From the NCBI RefSeq assembly GCF_008831285.2, contig NC_045139.1:31035706-31099705 (forward strand): 64,000 nt of DNA, in the 5' to 3' direction. The stretch comes from Nymphaea colorata (lineage: Eukaryota; Streptophyta; Magnoliopsida; Nymphaeales; Nymphaeaceae). The notes beneath the pieces are model-generated. The model saw nothing but the letters and a program-made list of their open reading frames with translations, made no database searches and had not been told where the DNA came from. A program made the position numbers and the translations under genes. Positions 36,341-47,334 of this stretch are shown here, one piece after another (position 1 is the stretch's first letter; every line of letters starts with the position of its first letter).

Positions 36341-36460
36341 GCATCTCCAAAGCTAGGCCCTTAAACCACCAAAGGTTTTCTAGCCTCACAAACATGGTAT
36401 CAGCAGGGCGTCCAAAGGTAGGCCTTTAAACCACCCAAGTTTCTCATAGCCTTAAAAACA
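36341..36460. repeat. Imperfect tandem duplication, about 60-bp unit
   Basis: TCCAAAGCTAGGCCCTTAAA with CCACCAAAGG at 36345-36374 recurs as TCCAAAGGTAGGCCTTTAAA with CCACCCAAG at 36411-36439. It continues TTTTCTAGCCTCACAAAC versus TTTCTCATAGCCTTAAAAAC. Confidence 0.7.
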
Positions 36461-38449
36461 AAAGTAAGAAGAGACGCAAAGGTATTTGCAGAACCGAAAG
36501 CCTACACAGCTGACATGTTAAATTAGGCAGAAAACCAGCACTATCACATGCATCTTATCTTAACCCAGTGGGAAAGGTCAAACACCAACGTGGGTAGCAA
36601 GAGATCAAAATACATAAACCCAAAAAAGGTGCAGCACGCAAGGTTCATCTTTTAAACACGGAATCCAGAAAAATGAAGCCAGTTCAAACAAACCAACAAA
36701 CATATAAATCAAGTTGCACCAAAGCTCAGAAGAATACCATCATTCCTATCCCTAGGGAAATTGCTCAATTTTTAGTCACCAAACCTTCTGTGTCTCGCGG
36801 TGTTAATTTCCCCTGCTTGAAAAAGCTCTCTCTCTCTCTCTCTCTCTCGCGGATCCTTCTCTCGAGCTATGCATTTCCCAAATCAAACTCAGGATGACGA
36901 ATCTACTGTTTGCTCCCCACCTCCCTTAATAGAAGCTTGGCTGGTTCGCTGGAGAAGGGTTAATTCATGGTCCAAGAGCTACAAATGTCATCAGAGAGAG
37001 AGAGTCGCCTGGATGGATGTTTTATGCTCCATCTCCATCATTACCTCTCATCTCCTAGGTAGACCTCAGGAACTTGAATCCATCTACTTGGGTTCCACAA
37101 CCTAATTGGTAGCCCGAGAATACAGATCAGAGATGGTCTATGAGAGAGAAAGCGAGGGAGATATTGAAGGCCGTGAGAGTTCATCTTCGCGCCAAAAAAG
37201 GAAAAAAAGTGGAACCTGAAGCAACTCTTGTAATCTGTCCGTCTCTCAACTTCCTTTCTCCATGGTTCCCTTCACAAGAGTCTCTTCCTATTTCAACTGG
37301 CTTCTGACACCTCGTTTCAGATGCTGTGGCCTGGTGCTGCCTCGTGGATCCTCGAACAAGAATACGTGGATCCTGAAGCGCTTCTTCCGATCTCTCGCCT
37401 TCCCTTGCACCGCCACTTGTGACAGGCCTCCCTTCCATCCTACCTTCCCGCCTGATTTCTACTGTCCCGTCGCCGCGTTCTCAGCCGTTGTTCTCTCTCT
37501 CTCTGTCTCTCTCCTTCTCTACCCTTTTCCCCTCTGCCGGTCGCCGCGTTCTCGACCATTGCTCTCCCTCTCTCGCAGTCTGTCTCTTTCATAGTTGGCC
37601 GTTATCCAAAATCTTTTCATCCATCTTTTCGGAGAGAACCGGACTCGGTTTGAGTTAGCTGGATGAGTACTTTTGATCCGATTCGAATGTTTTCCATTTA
37701 AGCTCAATTTTTCTCATTAATTTGAATACGAGCCCTAACTTTTTAGGATTTTACGTAAGCCAATCCCTTGATGTACGCTATTCACTACAACCTCCAACCG
37801 GAAGATGTGAAAATTTTTTCTGTTACATGAAACATTTGGTGACTTGATTTCCATTTTATGGCATAATTTGTGTCTTTGAAATTTGAATACATTCTCCTAT
37901 AATTATTTTCATAATTTACATTATTTTATAGAAAAAACATCAAAATATAAAAAGAGAAGTAATTAAATTTTATTTTCTACTTTTTATGGCTTTTTTTTCC
38001 TGTGAAAATATTTTAATGTTAGAACGACCGCCTTTAGGCTAAATCTTGGACTTCTTTCCGTGATTTAGTAACTCGGAGCCCAAAACAAAATTCCGATTCG
38101 GGACGTCTCGCCTGGAACGGTGCGCATCTTTGTCGCACCTGTCGGCATCTGCTGAATTCGCGGAAGGGTAATGACCAGGTAGAGAACTAACTCCCGCAGT
38201 CTTAATGAGAAAGCGATCTGATCCGTTCGTTGTAGATTCATCCGACGGCTGGAAGCTCACCGTTCCATTTTACATTGTTCGTCCAACGGCAAAGATGTGG
38301 ACTGACGCAAGCTATGTGAGGGCTGTCATGACGTATTCACTCCGCAATCTTTCTTAGGTCACATTGCGGCTTATGGTGGGGTCAGGTCGCACTTGGATAA
38401 CGCTTGCCACGTAAGGGACACGTATAAACGGTTCGGACTCTGTCAGAGT

Positions 38450-38740
38450 TACCCGAATCAAACCCGATGTAATTTGGATTCAAATTCAGATTCCAATCCA
38501 GATCGGCATCCTATTTTTAGAACCGAGTTCAGATCTGATTAACATTAGATCCAGCATTTACGTGTAACCGGTTCGGATAATCGAATTTCAGATTGATACA
38601 GGACTCAAATTCATGGTTGATTATGGAAGAGCAGTTCAAACTTAAATCTGGGTAGTAACTTGTCCGAATTTGATAGTCTGGTTTAGATCAACAGATTCAA
38701 AATCATCTCGGCAATCAAGTATATCTGATCCACTTACTTC
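38450..38740. repeat. Decayed dispersed repeat, second copy of the GATTCnGAT-rich family
   Basis: Rich in GGATTCAAATTCAGATTCC-type words. Its edge at 38709-38736 matches 4675-4702 at most positions. Extent is approximate. Confidence 0.4.
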
Positions 38741-39758
38741 CTTATTGAATATATCATCATGTGCTTTGTTTTTTTTTAATGTTTACTTATGGGAAAACAT
38801 AAAACATCATATGGTCATACCCTTATACTAACAAGGTTTTGGCTTACTTTGGGATTTTAGACTCGAATGTTGCATTTACTACTGGTTTGTAGCACAAAAA
38901 TGTAATATATCTGAGCATGACAACGACCACGAGATTCAAACATCAAACTTTTTGAATGTGAACTGCCTTGCTGTCCAGTTGTATTACAACTTTTAGGCTA
39001 AAACCTAGCATTGGAAAATGGCACTAGCAGAGTCAGAATATTTTTGTTGCTAAGGACTAATAATACTTACCTTTGAAAAAATCACAAACTCTTTCAAATA
39101 GATGGTAAAATGTCAAGAAATATTAGAAGTGTCTGGTTCTCTTGGGTTTTAGGTAGAGAAATCTTGGATTTCAGGTTTGTGGATATTGCTAGAATCAATT
39201 ATTATAACTTCATTTTAGTAATGGAGCCACATATGAGTTGGTATGATCAGTTGCCTACACTAGCCCCACAAATTTTTTTCATATCTATTTTCAACTATTT
39301 ACTAGTTTTCTATAATGGTGCCCCTTTAGGAAGGAAATTTCTGAAATTACTGCCCCTTAGTGAAAATTTTCTCACTTTGCCCCTTCATTTGTTTATTATG
39401 AGACATTTGGTAGCATGAAAGTTGCATTATTTGAAACATAATGTTCTATTGATATCCAAATAATACAATATTGTTCTAGATGATAATACTACTCTTCTTG
39501 AAATGGCTATTTTGGATAGATGTTTTCAACAACATGTGTGGATTATAAGATTGTGTATGTCATTTAGTTAATCGAGAAGGAAGAATCTCCCCAGCAGAAC
39601 TTCAACGATGTGTTTGCTTACCAAGGATCGTAGATTAGTAGATCGAAATTTAGAGAGAAAAACTTTACATGAAAAAAAAAATCATTTATCTTATATAAAA
39701 ATTTTGAAAAATTATATTTCAGCCCTTGTTAAAAGTGTGAAACTATAATTCGGACCCC

Positions 39759-40137
39759 TAGAGATGTACAACGAGCGAGCCAAGCTCGAGCTTGGCCAGC
39801 TAGAACGAACTCGACTTGAATACATACAGCTCGGCTTGAGCTTTATAAGGTGAGCACGAGCTCAAATTGCTTAACCGAGTCCGAACTCGAGCTTGACTCG
39901 TTTAAGCTCGTATTCTTTAATACATAATTTATGATTAAAGTTTTCACGTTTTTACTTAAGCCATTTTAAGTATTTGAAATTATAAAAATAAGTACTGGTG
40001 TTAAACAAGTTTAAACGAATTGAGTCCATCCAACTCGAACTAGAGTTATTAGTTAAGCTCGAATTCAACTCGTTTAACTTACGAGTCGAGCTCAACTTGA
40101 GTTTAATAGAACAAATTCAACTAGTTGAACATTTCTA
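39759..40137. mobile_element. hAT-like MITE, GAGCTCGA-rich family, copy 3
   Basis: The left end TAGAGATGTACAACGAG mirrors the right end (reverse complement TAGAAATGTTCAACTAG). The interior is rich in AAGCTCGAGCTTG and GAGTCGAGCTC words like the copies at 28241 and 29040. The flanking octamers no longer match well, so this copy is older. Confidence 0.65.
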
Positions 40138-41391
40138 TGCCTCCTTATAAACAATTATTGGCTCCGCCCTTGTTGCACACTAACTAATTTTAAATTTGTT
40201 AGCTTAGCAAGCTTTGAAATTCAGAATAATTCATAGTGTGCACCAAATCCCTAGGAAAAGTTGGGGTTGGTTACGATTTGAGATCCATAAACTTTAAAAT
40301 ACAAGGATTATAAATTAATCATGTAATCTATGCATATTTTCAAACCTACATCAAGAAACCAATGAACTCTCTAACTCTCACCATACTATCAAGGAACTTT
40401 TTCTCTCACCATACAAATTTTTTAGTTCATTTTCATATATTATCATGGATTCTAGCATAAAATAATGTCCTTATTTTCTAATTAGTACTTGATTTATCGA
40501 TCACCTTCCATTTTTCATAATCTCAATCCACATCAAGGTTTGGATTTGGATTAGAGTACGTACATTTATTGACTATTGGACGTGGTATTACCAAAACAAA
40601 CTAAGAATCCAATGACATGTATGAATCATTTACATTGTTAATAAAAAAACAAAAGCTATTAAAGAAAAAAAAGCCTGAAGAATTAGCAAGAATAAGAACT
40701 ACACCTAATATTTCGTAAAAACAGTCCTACCTTTCTCACCGTTAATTAAAAAAAACAACCATTTTCTCATTAACGTAGGTTATTAATAAATTAAGCTTGC
40801 CCTTAATAAAGAAATTTTGTAGATTCATTAGTTTGTGCTTCCCTTAGCTATTTTTAATCCTATAAGATAAGTGCATGGTTAATTATATCTAAATAGCTTA
40901 TGTTCCTACCAATGTTTAAATTAATTGTGTACTTTTGTTCATTAATGTTGGAAATTTCTTAATGGAAAACCTCATCGTATTAATAAACATTTTAGAATAT
41001 CTTCTAAAAGGTAAAATGGTAAATTTTTTTTATAGATACCACAATAAAGTTTGAAAATACTCTTATAAATATTTTTTGTTAACCATAGAAAAGTTTGGGA
41101 GTGCTTTAATAGTAAGAGTGAACCTTGGCTCGAAGCAGCTGGGGCGGTTCCTTCGCAAACAAGGGTAATATGGGCACTTAAAATTTACAACGGCTATATT
41201 TCGATTTCTAAAAATTGGCTGCAAAACGCCGCTTGTGTGCGAGAACTCGTTGCTCATAACGGTCATATATCCGTTGAATTCGAAAAGCTAGAAACCAGAC
41301 AAGTAGAGGCGTGCCCATTCGCCTCCTTTTAATAACACTCGTTCTCTTCCTTTTTTCCCATCTACGAGCGACGACTACTTTCCTATCGTCT
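40138..41391. other. Intergenic upstream of the D-box protein gene
   Basis: AT-rich with no recognisable gene. The last 200 bases or so before 41442 are less AT-rich and are the likely promoter and leader. A sequence AACGGCTATATTTCG (41189-41203) and AACGGTCATATA (41259-41270) resemble the AACGG core of mitosis-specific MSA/MYB3R sites, which would suit the gene downstream; this is weak evidence by eye. Confidence 0.35.
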
Positions 41392-41441
41392 TGTTCCTGC
41401 ATTTGAATCTCCGTGTCTGTCTTCTGCCTCTGCATTTCTCT

Positions 41442-43281
41442 ATGATGGAGACGCCATCCTCCACAAGACGTGTGACAAGGTCTCAGTCTGCCTCCTTGCT
41501 GAATAGCGCGTCCAAGCTTAGCAAGGGAGGAGATGGGTGCTCGAGATCAAGAAGCCACAGAGCTGATCGGCTTGCGCTTCTTGACATCACCAACGATTCG
41601 CCCATTGCCGGAGTGACGACGATCGCAGGCGAGAATAAGACGCCTTTGTCGAGAAGGAAGACCATCCCTAGAGCCGGCCCGGGCAATACGCCTTGCTCCG
41701 GTGAGACGCTTCTCCGCTGCCAAGTGAAATCGCTATTGCAGAGAGTTGAGGAAGAATCCGAGTTTCCAAAACTCGAGACCCATTACCTGCAGCTGCAGAA
41801 GCTATGTTTGGCAGGCAAATGTTTGATTTCACCGGCGGGTCTATTGGCGCCGACACCTGCGAATACACCTGAGATCTTTTGCAATCCACAGTTGGAGAAC
41901 AAATCCGTGCCGAAGGGCGAAGTGGGTCTATCTTTTTTCGCTTCTGAAGCATTTCATCTTCCTGAGGTAATCTTTCTTGCTTTCTTTGATTCTGCTGCTG
42001 AGTATGAAGAATTATTCTTAGGTTACCTTGATGCCTTTGATTTTTCTTGTTGCTTCTTGCACATCTAGTAGTAGGTGATTAGGTGGTAATAGTAATAACA
42101 ACAATAATTGGTATCGCGTATTCATTCTTGTTTTTATTTTTATTTTTATTTTTTTTTAGTTTTTTCATCTTTCTAGATAGCGACAATAGCAGGATGATAT
42201 CTTTTCTGTGCGTACGATTCTTGGCATCTGCCTTCTTTTCAGTATCGGTCTGTATTTAGGGGGGAGTCCGTGGCCAGAGCCTTTTCAATGGTTCTTCTTT
42301 TTCCCGTGGACACCAGAGCCTTTCCAATGGTTCTTCCTTTTCCCCTTAAATACATATTTATCTGGCAAAACTCTAATAATAAGACAATTTGCTCGAACTA
42401 TTTTCCTTTGTGGATTTTGAGGGTCGTTTTCCTTTAGGATTCGCTCCACCACTTGATTCTTTTGGCAATTTTTGCTGTACTTATTATATGGTTTTCTCTT
42501 AAACTTCTTCTTAGTATTTTTAGGAGAGGTTACTGGGTTTTTTCAGAGGTTTCTCAAGATATCTGGTCTGTTCTTTCCATTGGGGTTCACTTTCCTTTGT
42601 TGAACGAATGGGTTTCCAGTTTAGATTGTACTCAGTAATTCTTTTTGGAGGTTTCTTGCTAAAATTTTCTGTATTGAAATTTTTGATTAACTGCTGAAGG
42701 TACTTGATGTCCTACACGTGGAGAAGGTGAAGCCGATTGAGAGCCCAATCACCAGAGCCTTAACTTTTGATTCACCTGAAAAGTCAGAAACCGTTGCTTC
42801 TGTTAACGCTACTGCAATTGCTACCCCTTCCCTTGACTTGTCTTACCAAGAGAACTGCACTCAAGAAAAGACTGCAGACGATGACAATGCCTCAGAATGG
42901 TCTACTCATGTAAACATAAGTTCCCCACGATCCACAGCGGTAGACGAGGATGAAGATGAATTTGCAGAGGTTGAAGATAAAGAAGAAGATGCTGAGGATG
43001 AAGAAGATGAATTCGAGGAATGCAATGAGATCGATGACGATTTATGCGACGAGTTATGCAGGGAATTGAGCAAGATATGCGTGCAGGAGCCACGGGAGGG
43101 GCTTCCTCAATTCACAGGAACTCATACCAGATTCCATTACAACAGTGATGATGAGATAGAGGAGGAGGAAGTTGTAGTGGGGGCTACCTCTCCTAATGTG
43201 CTTCATCTCAAGGGCCTGCCCACTCCAAAAGGAAAACATCTGCGCTTTCCTGATGAAGAAGATGAAACATCACGAAGTTGA
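41442..43281 (+). CDS. Plant nuclear protein with APC/C destruction box and acidic C-terminal region
   Basis: Exons 41442-41966 and 42700-43281 (stop TGA 43279-43281) join in phase 0 to give 368 aa. I recognise the pattern of a conserved plant family but no established name. The N terminus is basic and Ser-rich (TRRVTRSQS). It then shows RLALLDITN (43-51), a perfect RxxLxxIxN destruction box followed by DSPI, as in mitotic cyclins and the securin-like PATRONUS proteins. Next come a conserved-looking TPCSGETLLRCQVKSLLQRVEEE segment (83-105), an APTPANTP segment (136-143) and many minimal CDK sites (SP/TP). A Glu/Asp run (about 256-292) and the terminal motif LKGLPTPKGKHLRFP close the protein. 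Two adjacent ATGs (41442, 41445) could start it. The architecture suggests a CDK-phosphorylated protein degraded by APC/C at mitosis, but partner and role are unknown; it is not an obvious PATRONUS orthologue by length. Confidence 0.78.
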
Positions 43282-43425
43282 GCACTGAACCATATATAAA
43301 CTACTGGGGAGTGCCATCTTGACACTCTCTCAACTGGGGGATTAAGTGGGACTCTGCAATTCTTTCTTTCCTGCTTGGCCATTAGGTCTATTTTTTTGGC
43401 AGTCATTTCCCTTTAGCCTAACGAA

Positions 43426-43463
<38 letters not shown>

Positions 43464-44300
43464 TGCTTTGTTGTCCTTGAAGATATGATTCTAGGAGGCA
43501 TTCTTTTTTGCTGTTTATGACTTCTTTGTGTTGGTGTTATAAACTTGGGTTTTTAATGAAGTCCCAAGTGGAAACAGTTGGTTTCATCATTATTTGCCAT
43601 TGAAGCAGCTCCTACACGTCTTCTTCTTTCTGGTTTTCTGAATGAAAACCCCCTGCATGCGTCGTAGCTTCTGTTGCAATTCTTCATACAACCAGGAGAG
43701 TGAAAAAAGGGAAACCCAGAACCCACTAAGATCCTGTGGAAAAGGAAAACCGAGAACTAATTCACTCAAATCAGGACCCCCTGGAAAAGTTTAAGATGAT
43801 CAATCAAACATAAATATAGTGTACATCTCGGACAGAAAGATGTATTTTTTTCTCAGTTTCATCATGCTTGATAGTAAAACATATTTTTTTTTATAATAAA
43901 ACATTATTATCCGGATCTGAATGCCCAAATTACTGATTTGTACGAATCCCTGACCTTTTTGGATCGCAAGTTGAATTTAGCACATCCATCCAAGTTGTTG
44001 ATTTTAATCATAGTATTAAGTTTTATAAAGTTGGTGAGAATTAGGCACCATCGAAAGGGGGGCCCCAAATGGGACATTGATTTGTATGAAAAGGATATTG
44101 GCATTTCCTTTATTTTCCGGTCTATAGGCAACCTTTCTTTTAACCAAATATATTTTACTTTTTTTGTTCGGTCAACATTGCTTTAGTGTTTGAATAACCC
44201 AAGTTTACATATTAAATTGACTCAATTGCACAAAGATAAAATATTTCAATTTAGTTTCTTCTTCATAACTTTAACTGGGTACGCTCGTTTTCTTCGTTGT
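43282..44300. other. Intergenic between D-box protein gene and RPB6 gene
   Basis: Holds the 3' UTR of the upstream gene and the likely RPB6 promoter. Nothing else is recognised. Confidence 0.4.
43431..43459. repeat. (CT)n microsatellite
   Basis: A CT tract in the 3' flank of the D-box protein gene, probably in its 3' UTR. Confidence 0.9.
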
Positions 44301-47300
44301 TTTAGCACACCCCCACTCATGGGTGAGAGTTACCATAGCCGGATCGAACTGTCTATGTTTGAGACCGTCCGATCAAACAGGATCGGACGGGTCTCAATAT
44401 GCGCGAGAACAGATCCCGCTTGTTTCTTCTTTCCTGAGTTTCCTCTCCCACCTCCTTCCCCCTTTCTTTTGCCTCTCTCCCACCTCGTTCCCCTCACCCA
44501 CTCTCTTGCTCATATATCTCTCCTCCCGTCGCGTTGGGGCTCGTTCTCTCACCGTCACGACCTGTCTCTCCCGCTCTCAGGTAAGCCTCTCTCTCTCTCT
44601 CTCTTTCTCTCTCTCACGATCGGCCATGGCCGACGCCCTTGCTGTGGACCGGTCATGGCCTTCTGAGCACAGAAAGAGGCTGCCCACGGCGGCTTCTTGA
44701 CTTTCCCAGCACAGAGGCGGCTGCTATCGGGTTTTCTCATCGCAGCCTACACCGAGCCCCATAGGGTTTTCTTATCGCAGTCTCTCCCGGGTTTCCTCCT
44801 TCTTCCTTCTGGTTGCGAGGGAAGAGAGAGAGAGAGAGAGAGAGTCTTTTTGCCCCTCCCCCCCCCCCCCCCTTTCCCGGTTACACCGAATGCTTTTCTC
44901 ATTGCATGATGCGTCCCTCTCTTCGTCTCCCTGCGTGCTGTGCTGCTCTCTCTCTCTCTCTCTGTAATGGCATGAGAATTAGTGGCTGAGTGGTATTCCA
45001 AAACCAGCGTTGTGTTATTGCTGGTGTTGAAATTGGAGATTATGTAAACTGTGTTGGGTCTTCCCCTTTGCTTGAGGAGAAACCCATCCGAAAATGGGTA
45101 AGCTAAGATGGCTTCAGGCTCTGCCGACTTTTTGTCTGTACTATAACTGGTGCTTTTAGCAAGAGAATCCCATCTGAAAATGGGCAGGAGGGTCTATAGA
45201 ATCTCCTTTTTTGGCCTACTTCTTTCTAGATTAAGATGTTTGAACTTCTTCAGCACTGATGGTCCGGTTCCTTCTGAGTAATTGTTCGTGGACTTATTGT
45301 TTCTCTGGAGTTTGTCAATTCTTGTGCCTCTTACCGTTTTACCAGAATCTGGTTATTCTGGTTCACGAGAGTCTGGTATTTTGTTCTTTGTTTTACATTG
45401 AAAATCCCAATATTAGTTTAAATTCCAATATCTGACCTATGGTTGTAGTTGATGGATCAGTGTTGTGATGATCGGCTCTCTTGCAATTTCATGGAACAAG
45501 AGAACAGTTCTATTTGTACTTGCTATATTGGTTCATTATTGGCGTTCAATCTGTAACAAAGAGGATAATCAAGTAGGTTGTAGGTGGAGAATGGGTTCCT
45601 TTTATCTTTGGGTGCTTGGGCAGTATTCCAGTCAACTCCTAATGCAGTTTTTAGTCAGCATAAATACTTTACTAAAGTTATGAGATTCTTTCCACTTGAA
45701 TGACCACCACTTCCTATCATATAAAACGAGAAACAAGAAAAAACTGTAGAAAGAGTATCTTACATCTTGGGAGATCAGTCACATCTTGGGAGATCAGTTA
45801 CATACGGTAAATTTTTCTATTCCAAAGTGAGGATCAAAGTCGAATAAGATATGGTGAGCAAATGGCTATGCCAGTTTCTTATGATGGTTTAGAAGGGTTA
45901 AATGAGTTCAAAATATCATCAACAAGCTATTGAATTGGTAAACATTTCCAATTAACATGTCCTGTACAAGCATTAGCAATCTCTTTTTCTTCTCTAGCTC
46001 AAATTTCATCTCAAACAAACTTAAGGTCCATATCATACAGTGGTCATGCACATACTTTTGAGTTTTGAGCCTATGTTTTTTTTTTTTTTTCTGGGTGAGG
46101 GGTGGTGAGGTTGAGGGGGAAGAGAAAGAGAAAGGGGTTTGGCGGGGGAGGGGGAGTCCTTTACGTAGACAACTAATAATTCATTAGCTAGATAAACTTG
46201 GATGATAAGTGGTTGCAAAATCTATTCTGGAAGGCCTTTTGGAAGAGGAGTTGCACTGCTTCTCATGCGTTGAGCTGGTGCTTTGGCACACAAAATCCTG
46301 GCACAAATGTATTCGTGAAGGAGGCCAGAATTCCCTTTTGCTTATATTGGTTAACAAGAATATCTAGAATAATTATATCATTTTTATGTAGACAAATTTG
46401 GGGCAGAAAATTGTAGGGGGAGATAACATTCATAAGGTTGTGGCTAACTTTAGAAATATTTTGTCTACTGAATAAATATTGCACTCCTTTTATAAACTTA
46501 TACTTTTGTGCACTCTGTCCATATTTAGTTTCTTCTACTAGTAACTCTGTTGTTGCTTATGTTGATGTATTTACACATGCAACCATGATTCATGGTCATT
46601 CATCAGCTAGAGCGCCCATTTTCTTCTACATGACTATGAGACTGCTGGTGGTGAAGAAATTGAAGAGAGAATGAATTGATTGTGTATATGGATGGTTTGA
46701 ATGAATAGTTTTTCATTTCCAATTAACACAACCGTGATCACATAATTAAACAACTGCCTTGAAGAAAAATTTAAACTTCGTTAAGAGCTTATTAATAACC
46801 GCATGGACGAAACAGTTTGTTGTAATTTTTGTTAGATATGCAGATTTCAGTGCTCTTCTATTGATGATCACTTGAGTACTTGTTAAATTAGTTGTTCTTT
46901 TAGTTGATATTATTTTAATCTTTGTTTTTCCAGTTTTAGTTGTTCGTTTATGAATGTTAGTATTGTGCAACAATGAGGGTTTCGTTTTTTTTATATTGAT
47001 TGTGCAATTGAATTAGGAGTAGAAGGTATTTTTAGGACAGGTGATTTGTAAAAAATAAATTTGTGCATAGAAAGTATTGCTAGGCGAGGTCGATTTAGAG
47101 ATGATCTCATGTCTCTTGAGTTGCTTTCAGTATGATCTTGTGATTGTGGATATAACTTGTTTTATCTTGCACTTCATTTTGGTTTGCTTGTGTATTTGTG
47201 GATGGGGGATGATTAATATGAGTTCAATTTATCCTTTATATTTTTTTTTACTTGTATGCTTGTTAATCCACCTCCCCTCATGATAGGTTCAAGCCCTTGC

Positions 47301-47334
47301 TTCGCCTCATTGCATTTAACAACATTTGAGTGAG
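44300..47334 (+). promoter_or_regulatory. Probable RPB6 promoter, first leader exon and 2.7-kb leader intron
   Basis: A pyrimidine-rich stretch at 44400-44580 ends in CTCAG|GTAAGC, a strong donor at 44581. A plausible acceptor (CATGATAG) ends at 47286, leaving a 48-nt leader before ATG 47335. Leader introns are common in plant housekeeping genes. The putative intron holds CT and GA tracts, a C-run (44860-44872) and a 19-bp tandem duplication at 45762-45799 (ACATCTTGGGAGATCAGT). Short frames in it, such as one starting ATGGCCGACGCC at 44626, have no family support. The leader structure is inferred without transcript data. Confidence 0.4.

Larger units (their letters stand above)
33986..39758. 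other. Intergenic, no supported gene
   Basis: 33986 to about 34220 is the likely 3' UTR of the dehydratase-like gene. Beyond that, scattered short frames lack family signatures. Notable: an imperfect tandem duplication at 36341-36460, a CT tract at 36826-36848, a long CT-rich stretch at 37491-37600 that yields a Leu/Ser-rich spurious frame, and a GATTC-rich repeat at 38450-38740. Confidence 0.45.

Noticed and set aside
36390-36410. TGGTATCAGCAGGGC, similar to an initiator-Met primer-binding site of LTR retrotransposons
   Set aside because: No LTR end upstream, no gag-pol sequence downstream, and the segment is part of a local tandem duplication.
37262-37658. Leu/Ser-rich frames
   Set aside because: They result from a CT-rich stretch; no domain and no splice-supported extension.
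44626-44700. Short frame starting ATGGCCGACGCC
   Set aside because: It lies behind a strong donor site in the inferred RPB6 leader intron and has no family similarity.
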